The notes beneath the pieces are model-generated. The model did no database searches and was not told the origin of the DNA. It saw only the letters and a program-made list of their open reading frames with translations. From the NCBI GenBank assembly GCA_002286715.1, contig NSJX01000017.1, positions 189,654-253,653 of the forward strand: a stretch of DNA of 64,000 nt, in the 5' to 3' direction. Shown piece after piece: positions 46,601 to 57,212 of the stretch. The stretch is from Dentipellis sp. KUC8613. Lineage: Eukaryota > Basidiomycota > Agaricomycetes > Russulales > Hericiaceae. Made by a program: the position numbers and the translations under genes. Numbering within the stretch: the first letter of the stretch is position 1; every line of letters starts with the position of its first letter.

Positions 46601-46872
46601 ATGCAGTTCCGCTTGTCCGCCTTCTTCGCCCTCGCCAGCCTGTCTGTATTGGCCGCCGCGTCGACCAGCAAGAACCTCCTCTTTCGCGAGATCGCGCTCG
46701 CTGAGCGCGAGGTCGACTGTGAGTGTGCGCTTATCCTTGTGCGGTAAACGGAATCCTGAACATACCTCGATTCCGCGATGTAGGTGGCCCTGGGCCTGGG
46801 GGTAGACTCGCGCCTGAGTTCGACGAGAGGCGCAGCCCGTGTGACTGCTGCATCAGAGGCTGCGCCTGCTAA
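46601..46872 (+). CDS. Small secreted six-cysteine peptide precursor, member 2
   Basis: Exons 46601-46718 and 46784-46872 give 68 residues. The signal peptide (MQFRLSAFFALASLSVLAAA) and following STSKNL are clearly related to member 1. The intron again splits a Cys codon (T|GT) after REVD. A Gly/Pro-rich spacer leads to DERR and the tail SPCDCCIRGCAC. Total cysteines are again six, with the terminal spacing C-x-C-C-x3-C-x-C, slightly shorter than in member 1. RR provides a possible Kex2 cleavage site in the same place as KR of member 1. It is probably co-regulated with its neighbours, given the matching TATA distance. Confidence 0.85.
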
Positions 46873-48018
46873 GCTGGTCATCAGAATAAATGCCCACGTG
46901 GTCCGTGGAAGGAGAACGCGAAGGACTTGATGGTGTATATGAATGGGGGGTATTGTTGTATGGAAGGAAAAATGGTGGAAGGCAATTGCAATGTCAGTGA
47001 GGTTTGGAATTTATATGAGGACTTCGGTCGATGCAAACGTCAGCGGAACTTCGGATTGCGCCATGATGCATGGTGCAATTTGGAAGCGAAATGCTCGCGA
47101 GGGCTCCGCGAAGCTTGGCCCTGATGTTGGCGGGGAATCACCGGGTTGGGTCGCGGGATAGACGATGTCCTCAAGCTTCCTGCTGTTGACGTATCGTTGT
47201 GTTGTCGCAAAGCTCGCAGAAGGAGCAGTATATTGCTAGCAGCGTCATGCCAAGTCAGGGATTCATGCTCGTAAGCCGTCCTGACGGCGTCGAATGCAAA
47301 TCCGAGTAATTTATCGAGGCCCATGTCTACTGATCAGTCATTTTCCGTGTCAGAAGGAGAGGATTGTGAACATTCTCTCACGTACCGTGATCCAGGTACT
47401 TATCCAAGTTGGCTAGCACCTCTAGAACAGGCCGTAGATACGTAGCATCTGACCAGACCCTGGTTGACGAGCATGATCATCGGCAATCTTCCCGACTCGC
47501 ATCACGAGCGGGAGCAACAGAACCCTTGTGCTTGAGCCTTGGCTGATGCTCAAGTGGGCACGAAGTAAACAGGCGCCGGCCTTGTCGGGATCTATCAAAA
47601 CCTGGTAATCGCTCAGCCAATTGTTGAGACCCTGTAGAACAATACTTTCACATACATGCCTGAACATCCCGCGGCCTCGGGATGCAGGAACATCACTGTA
47701 TCAGGAGGAGTACGCAAAAGGCCGCCCGCACCGCCCTGGGCGCACTGTTGAGATGCGCAGAGCACATGCGTTTTTGTTGCGGCGGACGATACGGCGCTGA
47801 GATGTTCTTGCTATCCCGCAGCCAAGACATTCTGCAGAGGGCAGCTGAGCGGTCTGGTGCCTGTAAAATCCATGCGATAAGCCCCCCATCTTTAAGTAAG
47901 TATTCCAGAATGCTTACCTCTGCGATATGGCGCGGCTATAAAGGTTGGGACAACGACAGCCGAGGTAGCAGTCACTCATCCTCTCTAAACCAGCCACCGA
48001 CCTCAGACAACCATCAGC
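46873..48018. other. Intergenic between peptide genes 2 and 3
   Basis: From about 47041 this resembles the sequence at 48781 onward, i.e. the upstream region of member 4 (see the duplication entry). No further gene is supported. Confidence 0.5.
47937..47943 (+). promoter_or_regulatory. TATA box of peptide gene 3
   Basis: TATAAAG, 82 bases before the ATG at 48019. The flanking sequence GAATGCTTACCTCTGCGATA is shared with member 4. Confidence 0.7.
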
Positions 48019-48272
48019 ATGTTTTTCCGCCTCTCCGCTGTTATGCTCGTCCTCGCGACTCTGTCGGCGTCCGTCGTCGCATCGCCCAATCACGGCCTCA
48101 CCACTCGCGAGGACGTGCTGAAGCACCGCGAGGCCGATTGTAAGGATTTTCGAGTTTGTCCGTGCACCGATTGAACGAGACTGATGGCGCTTTTGTCGCA
48201 GGCATCTTTGGAATCTTGGAGACCGACGGCACCGCGTGCTGCTGTGGCTCCGGCCTCTGCACCACTTGCTAA
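48019..48272 (+). CDS. Small secreted six-cysteine peptide precursor, member 3
   Basis: Exons 48019-48139 and 48202-48272 give 63 residues. A signal peptide (MFFRLSAVMLVLATLSASVV) is followed by ASPNHGLTTREDVLKHREAD. The intron splits the first Cys codon at the same phase as in members 1 and 2. The tail IFGILETDG then TACCCGSGLCTTC contains five cysteines in the pattern C-C-C-x4-C-x2-C. Unlike members 1 and 2 there is no dibasic site before the tail, so the mature form may be the whole post-signal chain. It is almost identical to member 4 in exon 1, which points to a recent duplication. Confidence 0.88.
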
Positions 48273-49742
48273 ATGGAGGGTGGCATCGGCGAAGGAAGAG
48301 AGGAGGGGCTGGAGGGATCGTCGAACGCATGTATGAGGGATATTTGGGGTTTCCGCAATGAAATGCTGGGATTTCACGCACATTTATGAGAAAACGGTTT
48401 TCGGCGGGTTTGAAATGAGGCATGAGTCCCGCCCAACCTGCCGGCCCGACGCTGTTTGGTTCGATCTCATTCTCGTAGTGTCTGTTTGTGGCTGGGTCGA
48501 GAAGGCACAGCTAGTCGGCGGCGGCGAGTACATACGACCATAACGACGAATGGAAAAACATTTCGCGATATGCGTGCTCTTCTGGCGCCTGATAAGTGCT
48601 CAGAGTCTGTGAGAAATGATCGTCGTCAGATTGCAGATGGTAGAAGAGCTTCCCGTAGGAACGTCACGACACTCGCCACGAGATAACCGATTTTCGGACG
48701 CCACGAGGGGGCCGCAGCACTCGAGGCATCGAGCGCGAGGAATCTATTCACCTTCAAGGATAAATAAGTTTATTCTGGACGTCAGCGCGACTTCTGATTG
48801 CGCCATAACGCACGGTGTAGTTCAGAGCGAAGGGCTCGCGCGAGCTCCGCGAAGCTTGGCCTCAAAGTCGGCATGACGCCATATCAAGATTGACATAGTC
48901 TGCGAAGTATTGGTCCCTCGTGCCGCAGTTGACATATGATTCGGCTGTTGCGGATTTTGCTATTTTGCTAGAGGAGCGGTATTCGGAGAAAGCGGCATGA
49001 TACAAAGTCCCGTGTTATGTCTGATGATCGGCCACTATCCATGTTAGAGAAAGATGATGCTGACTAGTCCCCCACATACCGTATCTCAGGGATGCGAGTT
49101 GGCCACTGCCTCTATGGCTTATTGATACGTAGCAGATGACCGCCGAGCGAGCCACCGGCAGTCCCGAATCGCATCACGAGCGAGAGTAACAAACGACCGT
49201 GGAAAGCCTTGCGCTTGATCCTTCGCAGATCCTCAAGTAGGCACGGAGTCACCATGCACCTCCGGTAAGTATTGATCAGGCCTAGCAGTCGCTCGTGGTC
49301 AGCTACACATCGAGGGTCTGCAGAGTGACGTTTTGAATTTTCACATACATGCCTAAACTCCCCGCAGGTTCGACAGACTCGGGATGCAGGGTCATCGCCG
49401 GGCTGGAAGTAAGTACGACGCATGAGGTACCGTGCATGGCCTTGTGGCGCTGTCGAGATGCGCAGAGCACATGGATCTTTGTTGCGGCGGGTCATCCGGC
49501 GTTCAGATGTTCATGTCGTTCAGCTAAGCACTCTCCGGAGGAGGCAGTTGAGCGGCTTGTGCCTGTGTGATGCATACGATAAGGGACTGACCTATCTTTC
49601 TATCTTTAAGTCAGGACTCTAGAATGCTTACCTCTGCGATACTGTGCGAGTATAAAGGCCGCAATGTGGGATGAGGGAATGGCAGCCAAGGCAGCAGTCA
49701 CTCATCCTCTGCACCAGCTGTCAACGTCAGACAATCACCAAT
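48273..49742. other. Intergenic between peptide genes 3 and 4
   Basis: Mostly the second unit of the tandem duplication. No additional gene is supported. Confidence 0.5.
49651..49657 (+). promoter_or_regulatory. TATA box of peptide gene 4
   Basis: TATAAAG, 92 bases before the ATG at 49743, in a context shared with member 3. Confidence 0.7.
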
Positions 49743-49992
49743 ATGTTCTTCCGCCTCTCCGCTGTTATGCTCGTCCTCGCGACGCTCTCGGCATCCGTCG
49801 TCGCGTCGCCCAACCACGGCCTCACCACCCGCGAGGACGTGCTGAAGCACCGCGATGCTGACTGTAAGTCTCTGCCTCGCACGCGTACCGAGTGGAATGG
49901 AGCTGACTGTGTCTGCCACAGGCATCTTTGGGATCTTGGAGACCGACGGTACTGCGTGCTGCTGCGGCTCCGGCTCCTGCGGCGGCTGCTAG
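49743..49992 (+). CDS. Small secreted six-cysteine peptide precursor, member 4
   Basis: Exons 49743-49863 and 49922-49992 give 63 residues. Exon 1 differs from member 3 by one residue (HRDAD for HREAD). Exon 2 differs only at the end, with TACCCGSGSCGGC instead of TACCCGSGLCTTC. All six cysteines, the split-Cys intron and the length are kept, while the residues between the last three cysteines vary. This pattern of conserved framework and changing loops is common in secreted recognition peptides, but with two sequences it is only suggestive. Confidence 0.88.
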
Positions 49993-51234
49993 ACACAAAG
50001 TGGTATTAGCGAGAAGAGAAGAGAGATGGAAGGGGGCAATCCGAACGCACGCACGAAGGTTCCTGAGGAGTTCACAAATGAAATGTTGTAATTTGCTCAC
50101 ATCTATGGAGAAAGTGACTGGAGGGGTTATGAGGCCCGGGTTCGGCCCACGCTGGCATTGAGGACGATGGCAAGCATGAGTAGTTTGTCGATCCCGGCCC
50201 GCGATGCTTGAAGGTGGGTGTCAAATAACCTTTCAGCGATGTTCAAGTGGGCCGTCATGACCGATCCAAGCTATGTATGGTGGCCCGATGTGGCCGAGGT
50301 ACGCTGGCTATGCAATGACGAACTACAACTTGAAGAGCGACTTTGCGTTGCAAGGAAATGCATTGCAGGGTCAAGAACTCGATTTGAGCAGCGCACTATG
50401 CCGCACTAGCGCCTGGCGAGTGTTCGGAAACTGTGAGAAACGATCGTCGTCAGAGCGCCCATTGAATGCACCGAAATCCGAATATGATGACCAGCGAGCT
50501 AACGAACAAGCTTGGCCACACGTGTCGATTGAGAAAGGCTGCCGTTTTCTATAAATCATGAGGATGCCGGAGCACTTGATCGACGTCAAGCTCGAAGAAT
50601 CTGTTCATCATCAAGGATAGTGAAGGAAACACACAAAAAAACATGAACGGCGACTACAAGCGAGGCTCGTCTCAGACCTTCTGCGGCCCTTCGTCTGCAA
50701 TTTTGAACTCATTAGAAGTGCTTGCCGACCAACAGATACAAAACGTGGTGACGCATGTGGACCAGTGGACCCGGAGGCAGCCCGGAGGTCGAGAGAAATT
50801 GATGGCCGTCCCATCCACATGGGACCGATAGACACGGGCAAAATGCTGCGGAAAAAAAGAGAAGTGAACGAGCACACGGAAGTGTTTTGAAGGTTTCATT
50901 CGAGAGGCGAAGGACAAGTGCTTGACCGAGTTGAAGTAAGACAGTGGAAAGACTTGACAAATCGTTGTGGAGTGATCAGGCGCCTATGTAGCGCAGCTAA
51001 CAGATAGGGTCGCATACACTAACAGCATCATCTCCCTTTACGTATCGCCCGGCGAGCTACACCCAGCGTCTTTGACACCAATTGACTCTCCGGAGCGCTT
51101 CCATGCCGATGTATACTTAAGTATGTAGTCTCATCCTTGGCGGTCAACCACTCTGCTTCATCCTCAGTCAGCCCCCGAACCGCACGTTACGATCCTCGAG
51201 CTTTTGTTGAGCTCCCCAGCTCCCGCCAGGCGCC
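49993..51234. other. Intergenic with a duplicated remnant
   Basis: It contains a diverged copy of 48608-48775 at about 50432-50625 and the promoter region of the transporter gene. No gene is supported. Confidence 0.5.
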
Positions 51235-54200
51235 ATGTCGCCTTCTCCGTCTATCCACGCAGACGGCAAGTCTTCGAACAGCACCAAACACGAGGAGGAC
51301 CATGGCACTCCGGCTGATACACCGCAGAAGCCTCGAAGTTCGTTCCGGGGATACGTACCAGACTGGGTGGCCACGAACGTTCAGTCGAAGAAATCATGGA
51401 AGATGGTCTTCAAATGCTGGTTGGCGACGTGGGCGGCTTTGATTCTCTTACTGCCGCATGCGTCGTTGCAGGTCATGGGAAATGCGTGCGTCTTGTTCAT
51501 CTGGTCTCAGTGAGCAGAGGGAAGCTTATCGTCGTCGACTACAGTGCGTTCTTCTCGCTGCTATGCGCATTCTTCCTGCCTCCCTCCATCCCGCTGCAGT
51601 TGTACATGATAGTACGTCAGAAAGAGTCTTCTTGAACCAGAGAATGCTCACGATCTGTTATCTTCCGCAGATGAGCTCCACGTTATTGCTCGGCCTCCTT
51701 TTAGGATGGGGAATTGGCTCGGCTGGCATGAGGGGTGCCCTTGCCGCTCGGAACCAGGCTGTGCTGAAAGAGACGCTTCAAAAAGCCCAGGAAAGGTCTG
51801 TAGTGGCCATGTTCGTTTATTTGCGTGGCGATCTCATGCGAGGATGGTCAGCCTTGCTGGTCTCTCTAATCCGGATCAGGTCTTCAAGATCGAGATCTTC
51901 CAGGGTATGTTTTTGGATGCAAGGTACGATTCTTGGATGCTTTTACAAGTTCCTGCCTGTTCTTATGCGCATATATACAGATCCTCCGTCGTGTATGGCG
52001 TATTTATGGGTTTTGGGTCGTTCATCTTTGCGTTGATCCGCGCATACTCCCCTCCTCTCATGTTCTTGAGTATTTTCGGCACTATCAGCCTCGATATCGT
52101 TTGTGTATGCCCCATTTAAACTTCTTTCTTGTCTATCCGTGACTGAACATATGATGCAGACGGTGGGGCCTTTATTCCCTTTCCCGCAATACACCCTGCC
52201 CTACACGCTCCTCATATCATCCTCAATGTATTTCGCGATTGCCCTCTTCGTCCTCGTCACAGTGTTCCCGGAGACATTAAACCATGCCTATCTCAACGGA
52301 GTATCCGGCCTCCTTACCCACGCTCGGGCAATCCTTGTAATGCAGAACGACGTGCTCTCGAGCACCCCAGATGATTTCGGTCCCGGCTGTCCCAAGCGCG
52401 AGCGATTAATGCAACACCGCACAGCGATGGTTCGCACATACCAAATGTGTATGTCCCCTTAGCCCCTCTGCTTTCCACTTCGGCTTGAGCTGATACGGGT
52501 CGTACAGTCTCACAACAGACCAAATTCTTGAACGGCGAGTTCAGTTATGGCCGGTGGAACGGACAGGACGTGAAGGAACTCGAGGTACCTCTCATAGCCG
52601 TCGTCTCTCGCATCAGTACGTCCCCTTGCATTTCCAACACTCATAAAAAGGCTTATACATTGCAGACGGCCTCCTCTCGTTCGCGAGATACGCGGGGCGC
52701 TACGCCTTCACCGGGCCCGACTCTGGCGACGCCAGCACCGTATCGCTGACCACGGTAGCCACCAAAGCCAGCACGGCGCCGAACCCCACCTCGGACACCT
52801 ACCTGATGCAGCACCTGCGCAACACGCAGCACACGCGCGAAGTCGAGCACGGCCTGCGCGTCGAGGACGTCATGCCGAACATCAAAGCCGCGACCGCCGA
52901 GCTGCGCGACGCGTGCGTCGCGGGCCTCGCCGCCGCGCAGGCCACGCTCGACTTCGTGAACCACACGCGCTGGGCACGCGCCGCGAGCACCGCGGCGGCC
53001 GCGACGGCGCACGACGCCGACCTGGATACGGCGACGGACGCGCTGCGCGCCGCGCTGGAGGCGTTCAGGACGACGGGCCGCAAGCAGCTCATGGCGCCGT
53101 ACGCGGCGGTGCTCGCGGGCGCGACGGACGCGAAGGCGCAGGCGGCGCTGCCCCTGCGCGGGCTGTATGTGAGTCATGTGTTCGGCGCGTCGATGATCGT
53201 CACGGCGGAGGTCGTGCTCGCGCTCGTGGAGCGCATACAGGCGACGGCGGCGCGCAGGAAGAAGAGCCGGCTGTGGGCCCCGAAGGGCCTGAGGACGATT
53301 GCGGCGGCGCTCGCGGGGCGGCATGCGTCTGGCGCTGGGGAGCAGGATGGCTTGTTTGGAGAGCAGGAGCAGATGGGGGATGTGTTTTGGCAGGAGGAGG
53401 ATCGCAGGGCGTATCGTGAGTTTGATCGCGTGTCTTGAGAGGTTGGTGGTTTCTGACGAGTTTGGTGTGTACAGGCCGGGATCCGGATAGCGAGCCGCCT
53501 TCGAATGCTGTACAGCTCGTGGCGGATAAGGTGCACGACCTTCTCCAGTGGGCGAAGACGCCAGAGGCAATCGTGAGTCGGGTGAAGGTGGATTTGGAGG
53601 GTTGAATACTGACGCGGATTATCGCAGTTTTGCTTCAGATATATGATCTTGTCGGTTCTGCTATGGCTGCCGTGCGTGCTCAGCAATTCCGCGCGTACGT
53701 CGTCTGTCCTTTGTTGTGTTGTGAGGTCTCCGACAATTTTTTTCCCTGCAGATTTCTACTATGTGAACAAAGGCGTCTGGTAATACTCATCTTGTCGAAA
53801 ACCCTAGAGATGCTGATCGGGTCTGGGAAGGGCTCTTATCATGGCGCAGACGATCTTGAACATATATGCTGGCGATCAGCTGTACAAGTGAGTACATCAC
53901 CGAAACCTTCAAAAAACTTTACTTAACGCTCGTCCTAGCTATTTCGTTCGAATCCTCGGCACCTTCCTCGGTCTTGTATATGCGCTCATGGTATGGTATA
54001 TCGGTATGGCATGCCCTTTCTTGCTCAAATGTAGTCTCATTCCTCACTCTTCTGAACAGGCTCCGGAAGCGGCAATGGCAATCCGTACGGGCTTGCTGCT
54101 AGTTTCGGCGTATTCTCCATACCACTAGTGTTCATTCGCTTGTATGCACCTCCTCAATACCTGCAGGGCATCGTGCTAGGCACAGTGAGTTTTTGGATGC

Positions 54201-55370
54201 CTCTGCCAACCGTCTTGTCTTCAATTTATTCCACAGGCTACCGTGGCTCTCATTCTTGGCTACTCATGGATCGACGGTCATCTACCGGTCATCTCCAATC
54301 CCGGAACAGGCTGGCACGTCGCCTGGCGGCGCGCCGTGCTTGTACTGATCGGTAGGCCTGTCCTATGCGTTCTTTATTGCCGCCCTTCTCATTCCCAAAT
54401 TTTCTCCATAGGATGCGGGGCTGCATTCGTCCTCATGATGCTCCCGCCGCAATCCGGCCGCAAAGCCGTCCGCATCCGCAATGCGAAGACGATCGACGGC
54501 CTGTCGCACGTCTACGCTGCCCTCATGTCCGCGTGGATCACAGACCCGCTCGCGGACGCGACCGGCGTCGAGCGCGAGAAGGGCCGCGGCGTGAGCATGA
54601 TCGATGCGCGCTGGGCCAAGGGCTTCCGCGAGCGCCTTGTGGGCGTGGGCGGGCAGCTGCAGTCGCTGAGCGCGTTTACGGACCTCGCGCGCTGGGAAGG
54701 AGGAATTAGGGGGAAATGGAATTATAAGGACTATAAGCGGATGGTGGAGGTGCAGCTGGAGATGGTGGCGTGTCTGTCGTCGGTCAGTGAATACGCGTTG
54801 CTGGTATGCGTCGTACTCATTTCTTGACTCGTCTAGCTCGGCAGTGCGCTGTGGAAATTGGACAGCGGATGGAGGCAGTCCTTCCTGCACCACACGAAAG
54901 TCGTCAACCCCAACTTCGTATGTCCCTGATATTCACATGCACCCATCCGACTAACTCGACGGTCTCGCAGATCATGGACGTCTTGGCCATGTTCTCGCTC
55001 GTCTCCCAATCTCTGCGCAACGGCGAGCCCATGCACACCGTGCTCCCGCAGAACCTGCTCGATCGGCTCTTCTACCACCACTCTCCAGTCTACCTCAGAC
55101 CGGACCCCGATACCATGGGCGTCATTGATACGGCGGATATGGAGTCGCTGGAACATATGTATTATTCGACGGCTGTGATTGCCGTGTTCCAGCTTATGTC
55201 GGTGTGTGGCCCTTTTCCCTTCCCACTTACGCATTTGTGTGATGCTGATCTGGACCCGGAAGAATCTCAACGAGCTGCATATGATTACGCGAAAATTGTG
55301 TGGCCAGGTCCCATTCCAAGGATTCGATAAGTGGCGCGACGAGCATCAGCGCGCGCATGCTCCGGTATAA
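51235..55370 (+). CDS. Multi-pass membrane transporter, ArAE/FUSC type (DUF2421)
   Basis: Nineteen exons: 51235-51485, 51545-51611, 51671-51795, 51852-51923, 51981-52098, 52160-52448, 52508-52615, 52666-53415, 53475-53572, 53628-53694, 53752-53779, 53831-53887, 53939-54003, 54060-54184, 54237-54351, 54412-54782, 54837-54917, 54971-55201, 55263-55370; 3126 nt, 1041 residues. A cytosolic N-terminus leads to VFKCWLATWAALILLL, and a first block of about six helices follows (e.g. LLLGLLLGWGIGSAGM, YTLLISSSMYFAIALFVLVT). A long hydrophilic Ala-rich loop separates it from a second block (MILSVLLWLPCVLS, FVRILGTFLGLVYALMVWYI). The C-terminal domain matches the DUF2421/ArAE_2 type. The architecture is that of fungal aromatic-acid-exporter and fusaric-acid-resistance-like proteins, here probably in plasma or ER membrane. 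Substrate unknown. The 28-nt exon at 53752-53779 was placed by frame and splice consensus. Confidence 0.88.
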
Positions 55371-55683
55371 AATATGGGATATAGGGTATACATAGCATTG
55401 GTTGAACAGACTATTGTTTCTTTCATGCCTAGGCCTGTGACTGTTGGTTGATGTTTCGATCTTTGTTAGAGGATTTTGTGCTTTGTGCTATATTGGACGT
55501 ATTTTACACAAGACCTGTATTCCTGGGATCCTCACCAACCTATAACTTATCTGATGTCGATGCGCATTTTCATCGCGATTGTACACCTTGTCGAAGTGTC
55601 AGTACAACCTCTCACTTGGGAATGTTCACTGGGACATTTGGCGAGATATCAAAAAAGCTTGAAAAGTATGCGCAGGCAACGTG
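55371..55683. other. Intergenic
   Basis: It lies between the transporter stop codon and the tRNA gene. It holds T-rich stretches just 3' of the tRNA (minus strand) that could end polymerase III transcription. Confidence 0.5.
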
Positions 55684-55754
55684 TGCATTAAGAGGGAATC
55701 GAACCCTCGGCGGGTCGATGGCAACGACCCAGGTTACCACTACCCCATTAATGC
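55684..55754 (-). tRNA. tRNA-Gly (anticodon GCC)
   Basis: The minus strand folds into a full cloverleaf of 71 nt without an intron. The 7-bp acceptor stem is GCATTAA/TTAATGC. The D arm is GGGT-AGTGGTA-ACCT and the anticodon stem is GGTCG/CGACC around loop TTGCCAT, giving anticodon GCC for glycine. The T arm is GAGGG-TTCGATT-CCCTC, and the discriminator base is A. A run of T bases lies a short way downstream. Confidence 0.93.
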
Positions 55755-56257
55755 ATATAAAAGTTTGGCTAATAAATTATATAACATAGCCAAGACTGAT
55801 ATTGCTAGGCTCCTCGTACTCCGGCCTCTGTTTCTCGTCTGCTACTAGTATAAGGTACGATCACGGTAAGCCCGACACGGTTCTATTTCCTGACTGAAGA
55901 TAAACCGACTACGGAATTCATCACATAAAACTTCAGTGAGATTCTGTCTATGCCCGCCCACCGGAAACCGCAAAATCTGACGTGAGTTAGCGACAATAGT
56001 ATCTCAAGCCAATTCCTCTTTTTTAAACTTCGGGCGTATTCCGTACGCGGATTCGATCTGAGGACTGGAGCTTCGGACTGGAGCTTTGGGTTGTAATCTT
56101 ATACAGGAAGAACAGAAAAGATCTTGAAGATCAAGTAAGTATCAAGTGAGTTTCTTGGTCAAAACACCGGCGTTCGTTGACACTGTGTCAGTGTAGTACA
56201 ATATGTCACAAGAGAGTCCGTAAATTATCCCAGTCTTTGGCCCCGTCGTATCTCCTA
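55755..56257. other. Intergenic
   Basis: Upstream of the tRNA and downstream of the orphan gene at 56258. It is relatively A/T-rich; no gene is seen. Confidence 0.5.
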
Positions 56258-56797
56258 CTATCTACTAGTCGTGTCCTCCACCTCTGACGACTGCTGCTGC
56301 AGTCTGGCAGCGAACTCTGACTCCATCGCCTCTCTCTGCTTCTTCAACTCCATCGCCAGCCGCTCCTTGTACTCGTTTCCCATCTTGATCCTGAATGCAT
56401 TGAGCTCTCGGAACTGCTTGATGTCCTGATCGTGCAATTCCGTCCTATACATCCTGTGGACCTCCAACATCCTGGCTGCTTCCCTATCGCCAATCGTACT
56501 CTTCTGACGTTCTGGAGCCTCGCTCAAAGCACCTGCGACTCTGCTATCGAATGCGGCTGAGCGCTTGGCCAGGTGCTTGTAGAGCGCGATGTCACGATCA
56601 CGCTTCGTCATGTTTACCACAACGAAAACCCATGTGGAAATGGGTATCCGTGTAGAGGAGGGATCCGAGCCCTCAGCATAGAATCTCTCAAGAGCATCCT
56701 TGAGGTCGTCGTCGAGCTTGTCGATATCCGCAAAGATGTCCCGTATAGCTTCGTGAAATGTTTGCGGGTAGGGGTCGTGTGCATCCATTTTCTGCAT
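56258..56797 (-). CDS. Orphan protein with predicted C-terminal coiled coil
   Basis: A single open exon from the ATG at 56797 gives 179 residues. The sequence is rich in charged residues. The region RELNAFRIKMGNEYKERL through the C-terminus looks helical and coiled-coil-forming. There is no signal peptide or membrane segment, and I recognise no family. An alternative start exists: an ATG at 56910 with exon 56910-56844 could splice (41-nt intron, 56843-56803) in frame into this exon, adding about 25 residues. The gene lies just downstream of the two coiled-coil/J-like genes on the same strand, and its Lys/Glu/Arg-rich composition recalls them, but it lacks the HPD domain. Confidence 0.6.
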   Translation of the reverse strand: MQKMDAHDPYPQTFHEAIRDIFADIDKLDDDLKDALERFYAEGSDPSSTRIPISTWVFVVVNMTKRDRDIALYKHLAKRSAAFDSRVAGALSEAPERQKSTIGDREAARMLEVHRMYRTELHDQDIKQFRELNAFRIKMGNEYKERLAMELKKQREAMESEFAARLQQQSSEVEDTTSR

Positions 56798-56910
56798 GTG
56801 TTCTGTTAGTATCTGGTATGCTGAAGCAAGACAATTAACTCACTTGTTATAGTGATTGGCAGGGTCGCAAGATTGAGATGAAAGGAGGTCTTAGCCGAGT
56901 GAGTCCCCAT

Positions 56911-57212
56911 GCTGGGTCGCATTTTATATGGTGTGCAACAATGCGGTCAGCAGCCCACTCATGTCGTCCACATCTTGTCGGCATCTGTGGAATCGAAGCG
57001 GTTTCCAAGTTGTGGACGACGTTCTGATGGCATGTTCCTTACCGGTATGTGGCCCGCCCAAAAGATCGTCCGCTCGTGTACAATAAGGCTGATAAGTAAA
57101 AATAGTATTGTGGCATGAACAATAGGAAAGAAATAATTGAAGCCGCTATACAAGAAGCCCTGCTGTGGACGATCATGCGATAACGCCACGCGCACAAAGG
57201 TTGTGGACACAG
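56911..57212. other. Short intergenic gap
   Basis: Contains an open minus-strand stretch with a hydrophobic run (FFPIVHATILFLLISLIV) but no ATG in a sensible place. It is probably 3' UTR of the upstream gene or a chance frame. Confidence 0.4.

Larger units (their letters stand above)
47041..49992 (+). repeat. Tandem segmental duplication carrying peptide genes 3 and 4
   Basis: The segment 47041-48272 and the segment 48781-49992 start with similar sequence (GATTGCGCCAT, then CGCGAAGCTTGGCC about 60 bases later) and end with nearly identical genes; their start codons are 1724 bases apart. A further piece, 48608-48775, recurs in diverged form at about 50432-50625 (GATCGTCGTCAGA, then GAATCT(A/G)TTCA(C/T)C(T/A)TCAAGGATA), but no gene follows it. 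The array therefore extends to a gene-less third remnant. Confidence 0.7.

Noticed and set aside
52653..53570. Minus-strand frame of about 305 codons
   Set aside because: It is antisense to the 750-nt exon of the ArAE/FUSC transporter. Its Arg/Ala-rich composition reflects the GC-biased third positions of the real gene.
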